Shown here: one piece after another, positions 57,204-64,000 of the stretch
Numbering within the stretch: the first letter of the stretch is position 1
Layout: each line of letters starts with the position of its first letter
Assembly (NCBI GenBank): GCA_021613535.1
Contig: CP075496.1
Location: 10,850,001 to 10,914,000 of the forward strand
Origin: Adineta vaga
Taxonomy: Eukaryota; Rotifera
DNA length: 64,000 nucleotides
Direction of reading: 5' to 3'
Made by a program: the position numbers and the translations under genes
Notes under the pieces: model-generated
Told to the model about the DNA's origin: nothing
What the model saw: only the letters and a program-made list of their open reading frames with translations
Database searches by the model: none

Positions 57204-58096
57204 ATGTATCAACCATATCCAACATCAACACATCCGCATCAAACAAAACAACAACGATTTCATGATAAGTTTCCATTGTCAATTGTTGCCACGTTAGCTA
57301 TCATTCAAATGTTAACTACATTTGCAATCTTCTCTCTGGAGATTGCTCACAATCTGCTTCATATCAAACTAACTAACTTGTTTGTTGGCTTTTGGACAAC
57401 AATACCATTCACTATTTTGTGGATATCGATGTTTTCTGTTGGTGAGTGATTCTTCACCTTGATATTGAGTGATATCGTCTTCTGTTTCTAGTTTGTTGTT
57501 GTCGTCGACAAAGTTGTGCAACTCATGCACTTGTTCAGAATATTCTCGGCTTTATTTTTGCTTGTATGCTGATCGGAATCAATCTTGCTTTTATTCGACA
57601 ACCTGATAAATGTTTTTTCGCAGAAGGAATCTGTCGAACATTACATTGGACAAGTTACATCTCAGATCCGATCGAATGTTTAGTTGATGGTCGTACGAAT
57701 AGTTGTGGCAACACTCGCATATCACTGATCATTGCTCAACTAGCGTGTGGTGTCATTATGGCTATGGTATGTGCTATTTATTTGATCATTTATTGTGCTA
57801 TATTTCTTCGAGAAGCAAAAGTAAGACAATCTGAAGTAACAACAGTGGACGATGCTGTCATGACACCTGTCTATCCATCGAGTGGAAAACAACTACCACT
57901 GGCGATCAGTCATCATCTTCATCATCAATCGTGTACAGTATCTTCACATCCATATTCAGGATCAATGCCAGTAATGATGAATGTTTATCCATCACAAGCA
58001 GCACAAGCGCTACCTCTTGATAGTAACTATATAAACTATAATCCATCGAATGCATATGCAACAATTTATCCACAGATTGGTAATGAACGATTCTAA
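57204..58096 (+). CDS. Four-transmembrane protein, paralogue 3
   Basis: Exons 57204-57441 and 57492-58096, 280 residues. Same layout as the pair at 15.9-19.0 kb: TM1 'LSIVATLAIIQMLTTFAIFSLEIAHNLLHI', TM2 'FVGFWTTIPFTILWISMFSVG', the intron just after TM2, then a Cys/Arg loop 'CCCRRQSCATHALV', TM3 'NILGFIFACMLIGINLAFI', 'CFFAEGIC' in the outer loop, and TM4 'IIAQLACGVIMAMVCAIYLIIYCAIFL'. The tail is His/Ser/Tyr-rich and short. More diverged than paralogues 1 and 2 are from each other. Function unknown. Confidence 0.8.
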
Positions 58097-58193
58097 TGAA
58101 GAACGAACAACAAAAACTGTACTGTTTTATTTGTGTATGATTTGAAAAGACAGGAAAGATGATGGGAAAAATGTTGTGTTTTTGTGTATGAAT

Positions 58194-58857
58194 TCATCGA
58201 TTAAGTTGGTCGAAGATCGTTTGTATTCGATCTTCATCAATTAGGCCAGTAAATCGAGTGATTTCTTTTCCATTTTTGATTGCCACAACTGAAAAAAGTA
58301 TACACTAATTTATAAACTTATTTTCATGGGGAAAAATACAAATTTTAAATTTCTTTATATCCACTCGAAACTTCAAGAAAATGAAAGTGATGCATTTTGA
58401 TTTTTTTTGCTAGTAGTTTTACCTGTTGGTACAGCTTTAACATTGTATTTACTACTTAATTCGCTGAATTTATCTACATCAATCTTTGCTAATGCAATAT
58501 ATTGATCACCAGAAGACATTTTCACATTGTCATTGTAATCCGTAATTAATTTTTCTAATCGAGGTCCTATATAATACGACATAAAATGACAATCTGTGTG
58601 AAAACTACCTTGTTACCTAAAACTCTGCAGGGTCCACACCTTGTAGAAAGAGTATTTTTATAATTATTTTCATAGTAAAAGTCTTACCAACTAGCATGAA
58701 AATTCACCATCAATGGTTCTTTTTTATCAAGAACTTGTTTCTGGAAATCATCTTCATCTTGTACATGAAAAATATTATTTGAGAATCGTACTATCGATCT
58801 ATGAACTTGGGAAGAAACATTCTTCATGCATAAGCGTCGAGAACTAAGCAGTAACAT
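58194..58857 (-). CDS. TXN2: Mitochondrial thioredoxin
   Basis: Four exons, 58857-58688, 58639-58617 (23 bases), 58566-58423 and 58288-58194, 143 residues. The start is ATG 58857 (MLLLSSRRLCMKNV); a TTG nine bases upstream was ignored. A basic presequence precedes the thioredoxin fold: 'FQKQVLDKKEPLMVNFHASW-CGPC-RVLGPRLEKL', 'IALAKIDVDKFSELSSKYNVKAVPT' and 'VVAIKNGKEITRFTGLIDED'. The WCGPC active site and the cis-Pro (VPT) are both intact. The tiny 23-base exon encodes most of the active site. Acts as a matrix disulfide reductase with thioredoxin reductase 2. Confidence 0.95.
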
Positions 58858-59159
58858 TCTCTTCAAATATAATGCATATATATATATCTATAAAATAATT
58901 TCATTCATACTGGTTTGTATTTATTTTTTCAATACAAAATAGAAAATAACAACAAATCTCTGCTTAGAATGCAGAGAAGAGTTCATAACAAATAGGTACA
59001 AAAAGTTCAAAAACAAACAAGAAATTCATACAAAAAATGCTTTGTTTTCAAAAAATAGTGAGAGAAACACACATACACATTTTCAATTTTATATACATAT
59101 CACAACTGTTTTTCATAAGTTGGAAGTATAATAAAGAAAAAGAAACAAAAAAATATATC
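58858..59159. other. Short intergenic spacer
   Basis: 302 bases between the La-Tudor gene stop and the TXN2 start, same strand. No gene seen. Confidence 0.5.
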
Positions 59160-62016
59160 TTATGTTGGACTAATGAGACGATTGGAAAATGGAAGACGTT
59201 TACTTGTTGTAGAAGACTGTTGAAAATCTGACGATGCTGACAATGAAGGAGTATTCAATCTGAAGGAAAAGAATGTATAGAAATGGAATAAAAGACTGGT
59301 AATTCTTACTTGATTGAATTGTCCGACGATGCGATTAACTAAGAGAAGAAAGTTAAAGATTATTTTAAAGTTTTATTACAATAAAAACTACATTACTTCA
59401 TTATCAATTGTAAACCAAAGAGACAAATCAGAGGCATATATTTGCGTAAATTTTGCCTTTTCTAATGCAAGAAATACGTTTGACACTGGAAAATGATACT
59501 GTTCCAGAATAGTTCGAACAAAATCGATTGAATATAGGATGATATTATTTAATGATCGGATATTAATTTGTGTAAATATATTCAAATGAGATTCACGTTT
59601 TATACGTACGGGATGATATTTAATAGCTAAAGCCTAAAGAAACAGAGAAAAGATATGTTTCTTTCGTATGAAATTTTATGTTCTTACATAATGTTTAATA
59701 GTATCAATATCAATATTTGAATGAATTAGTTTAAGTAAGGAACAAATATTGAAATCTGGTAGAAGAATATGTTGTTCATAATGTATAAAGAAGAGCGGTA
59801 TCTTTTGTTGTTGATTATTATTCATTTCTCTGTGAATATGAATGAGTTTAACAACAGGTTCATTTGTAATTGCTGTGCTATTGAGAACATTTGTACGAGA
59901 TAACAGGAGAGAACGTTTCAAAGTTCTAAAAAGCGAATAATTTTAATATTAATTGTAAAGTACAGAATGTAAATATGTAATATAGTACTTACTCTCCTAA
60001 GCGATTGTATAAAGCAATTACAGGATGTTTACATGAACTATTGTTAATGTTACTTGATTTGTGAGGCTAAATACGAATTTATATGATTAACAATTTCTCA
60101 GTGATTTAATGTGCGGATCGATGAAGATTCAGTGATTTTATTTTAAAAAAAAATAGCACATCTATTTGATAGAATCTAATCTTTAACTATCAGTTTCTTA
60201 CCCGAGTACTAATTTGTCTCGAATTATTGATATTTGTTGATTGTAAAATTGCTTTAGCTTTTTTTATATGTATCATATAATCATTCACGCAAACATATTG
60301 TCCTGAACTAGTTACAAATAGATTTGTTTGAAAACATCCATCGTTTCCAACTGATAAGAGTTCGATTTCTGGTAAAACTTGATCAATCACAGCTAAAAAT
60401 TGATCAGTTGCATCATCGAGCCATGTGACATTATCTTTAATATCTTCATCATTTATCGGTGAAATATGAGCTAAACGACATGTTAATGAAAAAACTAAAT
60501 GACGATGAAAATTATCAATTAAATATCTAAGACGATGTATGGGTACATATTCATCCCATGTGCCTAAATCAACATAAAATAAATTGACAGTATTATCAAT
60601 TGGATCGAAATCAAGAATTTGTGAACGATTCCAAATTTTATCATCATCAGATGATTTTGGATCAGCACATATAACACAAAGATTAATATGAATTTGTTCT
60701 GGTGTAACTAAATAGTCTTTGCTTTCAATTTCATTATAAAAATTATTCATTTCACGTTGAAATTTATCAAATTCAATAGCATCTTGTTTTAATTGGATAG
60801 TAAAACAATGAGGATTTAATGCTGCGATGATCATACATGCATGTGTTTGTTGAAGAAGATGATTAGGAATATAGAATTCATAAGAATAACGATTTGAAAC
60901 AATAGCTTGGTGTTTATATTCCAATGCTTTAGATAATTTGTCATCGGTAGTATTTTGACAGAATAAAATCTGTTCTGTTGCACATGTACTTGATTTTAAA
61001 CAAGATTTTGTTTGAGCAACAATTGTTTGTTGTGTCTTTGGTCGAACTAGAGAAGAAAATATAGTTGTCAAAATGCTCTATTAATATATTAGTTTTTCTA
61101 TTACCATTATTATCTTTTGATAAAGAAATATTTGTGTTGAAAGAAACACGTGGTGAATTCATAGATAAACGATGAGAAAATGATTGTCCTATAAATACAG
61201 CAATCATTTATGGATCTTTCAAGAAAAAATCTCTACGATTTTTAAACAAAATATTTACCATTATGAAAACGTAATCGATCTGTTTGTTTAATTATATCCT
61301 TTTCATCTTTATCGTCACAATCAATTAACATTTTACAAACTAATGTATAGCCATTACATAATTGTAGTACATATTCATTAACATAAATAATCGAGACTAT
61401 TTCTGATCGTTGAACAAATGTTAGTGCATCTTGAGGTTTTTCAAATATAACATGAATCTTTCCACTAAACGAATTTGTTGTTCGTGTAGATAGAAGCATT
61501 TTGATTTTACGAACAGGATAGAAACGATTGAAAAACTCTATTAAATCATTATATTGGGCATCACGTGGTAAACCATTGACAACAACAGTTTGATGTAAAT
61601 AAGGATTCTGTTCAATAGTTGGTTCAATTAAAGGTTGTCGTCGACGACGAAGACATACTGGTTCACATAGATCTAGTTCAATGATATTTGATCGTTTGGA
61701 ACGTAATGCATTAAGAATTGTATCATATTTATATGTTGATAATTTATTGAAATGATTTAATCGTTCAACTGGTATCCAACCATTATTATCACGTTCATAT
61801 TTAGCTAAGTTATAATCATTTTTAAGATTATCTTCCGTCAGATATGCTTCAACTATATCAAACAAACAACAATTAAAATGATGTAAAAACAAAGATTGCT
61901 CTTTTCGTATTTACGAAGGGTCTATTTTCTATAGATTATGTGTGTGTCATTCCGAATGAAATAAGATACTTACTCTGTTGAATGATTTTTGAATGTAACA
62001 CATCTATTTCGGCCAT
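59160..62016 (-). CDS. La motif - RRM - extended Tudor domain fusion protein
   Basis: Nine exons: 62016-61974, 61852-61259, 61188-61105, 61046-60202, 60066-59993, 59925-59688, 59633-59397, 59338-59310 and 59259-59160. All phases agree, giving 747 residues. Residues about 10-85 form a La motif ('KIIQQIEAYLTEDNLKNDYNLAKYERDNNGWIPVERLNHFNKLSTYKYDTILNALRSKRSNIIEL'). Residues about 105-195 form an RRM typical of La ('VVVNGLPRDAQYNDLIEFFNRFYPVRKIKMLL...GKIHVIFEKPQDALTFV'). Residues about 298-462 form an extended Tudor domain ('CVICADPKSSDDDKIWNRSQILDF...NLFYVDLGTWDEYVPIHRLRYL'), with Leu and Thr where methyl-arginine binders have Tyr and Asn in D-Y-G-N. The remaining 285 residues are not recognised. 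It likely links RNA 3'-end or small-RNA binding to a Tudor scaffold; this is inference. Confidence 0.85.
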
Positions 62017-62224
62017 AATTCAACATATCCTCAATAGAAAACCTCGAACTTCCTATTCGTTTAATTATAATACGATAACGATTTTATTTCTCGTATAAAA
62101 TAGATCTAAAATAAAAATTTGCAAGCAACAAAAAGAATTCAAGTTAAACACAATGAAGAGAAGGAAAACACGCTTGTTCGAAGTTCATTTTTTTCTTTGG
62201 TTTTTTTTTCGGAAAAATATCAAC

Positions 62225-64000
62225 TTAAAGTTCTTTTTTATCTTCATGTTCTTCTTTTTCAAGTCGTTGATGTTGTTCTGAAGATGCTTTAGGTTGTGTA
62301 CCCATACCAAGATCTTTATTAACAACTTGTTTTCGTTTTCCTTTTGGTCGTATTTGTAAAGTCATTATACCAATTAAATATAAGATTAATGTTACAATAT
62401 GACCAACAAAATATACACTCTTCCAATATTTCCATGTATAATGGAAATATTTAAGAATAAAACCAATGGACATATAGTCAAACATTCTTGTACGGAAAAA
62501 CCATGAACAAAAATCATAGACTCGGAGTAGTGGACTATTCTCTGGAATACGTCGACGTACACCAGCTTCCATGACATTTTCAGCAACAATACATGGTGTT
62601 GTAGTTACCATTCCCATATAATAACCCAAATGAATACCATGCCAATAAGCAGAAACAGACATCGTTGCTGGATGACTAAATAATAAGTAATATACATACA
62701 AGAATTTAGAAATTATTGATTAATATATGAAGTATACTCAAAGCAGCAGAGTTTCTTTTTGTCTAAATATCATTCTTTGTTATGTTTGATTAGTGAGTAT
62801 AATTCAAACTGAAGTAGCTATCTTCTTCGTGAATCTTTCTTAGTTTAGTCGTTTTATATAGGCATTCAGTGTTAAATAGGAGATGATCTATCATCCTTTG
62901 TTCTATATAGAAAAAACGTTTATCATACGCTATTTGACGCCATTTAATTCGTTTATAAACACATGTTGCCATCCAATATTGAACACTCATATTCCAGTAT
63001 CGTAGTACTTCTTTGACCGTTAATGCTGTTTCACATTTCCATTCATCTATGTTATGAATTGTTTCAAAATCATAACCAATTGTATTCGGTGCCTGTTCAT
63101 AACTAAAAAAAACATTTTTATAAATAAATAACAAAAATAAAATAGATAATTGAATTTAAACATACGCATGTTTTAATGCAACAAGATCTGTTGGACCTTG
63201 TCCTAAATAAAAGAAGATAGTTTTCTGTCACATATATTTATATATTTCAAACCTGGTCGTGGTTTACTAGCTAATGGATAGGCTCCAAAACCTCCTGCCA
63301 TACACATACATTCAGCTAATAACCAAGCGGAATAGAATCGAAAACGAAATAATGTAAATATTAATGGCATATAGAGTAATCGATACCAAAGTGGATTGTC
63401 ATAAAATTTATCATCTAATGCATCCTAAAGAAAAATAGATTCATTCAAAAAAGAAGAATCTTTTATTCATATTAGCGAGGCGTTACATTAAATGAAACCA
63501 TTGTTGAAAGAAGTAAATAAGTTAATATGTAAATTGAGCCAAAAATTACACGTTTTCTCATAAATGCTAGGCCATTAATATGCACTCCATGTTTCATTTC
63601 CAACCAATCATGATATGTTCGATAGCGATAATATGGACCTAAAGAATTGAATATTTGTATGATGAATATGAGTAAATTTAATTTTCGAAAAAGAATTACC
63701 AGTCAAAAGACCAATATAACAAAAAGCATACTGAAAAACTCTCCATGTCGTTGGTTTAACTGATAGATACATATCTTGCAGATGTAACTTCTCACTTTCT
63801 TCTGTATTTGGTTGTTGACGAATCGTTTTCAAACGTGTATATGAATCATGCCATTCAAAAGCTACTCCAACAAGCTACAAAAATATAATATTGTTACTAA
63901 TTCGAATGAATCTTTTCATTTTTTGTTTCCATACTTTCAATGTTAACATCAATTGAATCGCATTACTATGTGATACAGGTAATCGTATTGAAAACAAATT
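62225..64000 (-). CDS. MBOAT7: Lysophosphatidylinositol acyltransferase, MBOAT7-like, 5' end outside window
   Basis: Partial; the N-terminal exons lie beyond 64,000. Visible sequence matches MBOAT7 along its length: 'LPVSHSNAIQLMLTLKLVGVAFEWHDSY', 'PYYRYRTYHDWLEMKHGVHI', 'WLLAECMCMAGGFGAYPLASKPRPGQGPTDLVALKHAYEQAPNTIGYDFETIHNIDEWKCETALTVKEVLRYWNMSVQYWMATCVYKR' and 'SAYWHGIHLGYYMGMV'. The catalytic Asn (YWNM) and His (YWHGIH) of the MBOAT fold are both present. The C-terminus ends in a charged tail (KEEHEDKKEL). The enzyme puts arachidonate into lyso-PI in the ER membrane. A 260-base intron precedes the WHG exon (about 62,670-62,929); its donor GTATGA was chosen by phase. Confidence 0.93.

Noticed and set aside
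56747-57297. Plus-strand frames before the third four-TM gene
   Set aside because: Low complexity, end in His/Ser repeats or overlap the true start; no motif.
1-64000. tRNA, rRNA and spliced-leader RNA genes
   Set aside because: I looked for T-loop-like GTTCGA patterns, conserved rRNA blocks and leader-like sequence by eye and found none. A covariance-model scan would be needed to exclude small RNA genes.

Overview
This window reads as a compact, AT-rich animal nuclear genome. Genes are broken by many short GT-AG introns (mostly about 50-60 bases, a few of 0.4-1.2 kb), and the products are typical of metazoans: netrin, a myocardin-related transcription factor, CRELD, DCAF6, FAM107, SPPL2 and a neuropeptide-type GPCR. 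Gene density, intron size, base composition and the lineage-restricted small families fit a bdelloid rotifer best. That assignment is an inference and was not tested by any search. I saw no bacterial, viral, rRNA, tRNA, CRISPR or intact transposon feature.

Layout. 1-1.5 kb: 3' end of a rhodopsin-class GPCR. 2.7-4.3 kb: a tandem pair of tiny EF-hand-like, Tyr/Gly-rich proteins with near-identical gene and promoter architecture. 4.7-5.6 kb: a LysM membrane protein. 6.5-9.3 kb: an ARMC10-like armadillo protein, then ribosomal protein eL18. 9.7-14.6 kb: DCAF6 and the mitochondrial processing peptidase alpha subunit, head-to-tail on the minus strand. 14.9-19 kb: a small secreted protein and two adjacent four-TM paralogues (a third lies at 57.2 kb). 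20.2-28.1 kb: MRTF, an SLC15-type transporter, a coiled-coil protein and a small TM protein. 28.1-30.7 kb: gene-poor. 30.7-36.0 kb: one very long disordered protein with about 29 copies of a W-x-N-P-Y-W motif. 37.1-40.1 kb: FAM107-like and CRELD. 41.2-45.5 kb: netrin, with a decayed extra exon. 47.8-50.5 kb: a small mitochondrial-type membrane protein, COX6B with a long N-terminal extension, a GNAT acetyltransferase and a tiny TM ORF. 51.4-53.6 kb: SPPL2 protease. 53.6-57.2 kb: gene-poor, low complexity. 57.2-64 kb: the third four-TM paralogue, mitochondrial thioredoxin, a La motif-RRM-extended Tudor fusion, and MBOAT7 running off the right edge.

Functional themes are mixed, as expected of a eukaryotic locus. 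Several products are mitochondrial (PMPCA, COX6B, TXN2, possibly ARMC10 and the 115-aa protein). Several genes sit head-to-tail with gaps of 100-310 bases, so polycistronic transcription resolved by trans-splicing is possible but not shown. The most unusual items are the La-RRM-Tudor fusion, the WxNPYW repeat protein and its single-base frame break, the EF-hand/YG-rich pair, and the duplicated dead netrin exon. Multi-exon models were read by eye. Most were checked for splice-phase consistency and total length divisible by three; exceptions are stated.
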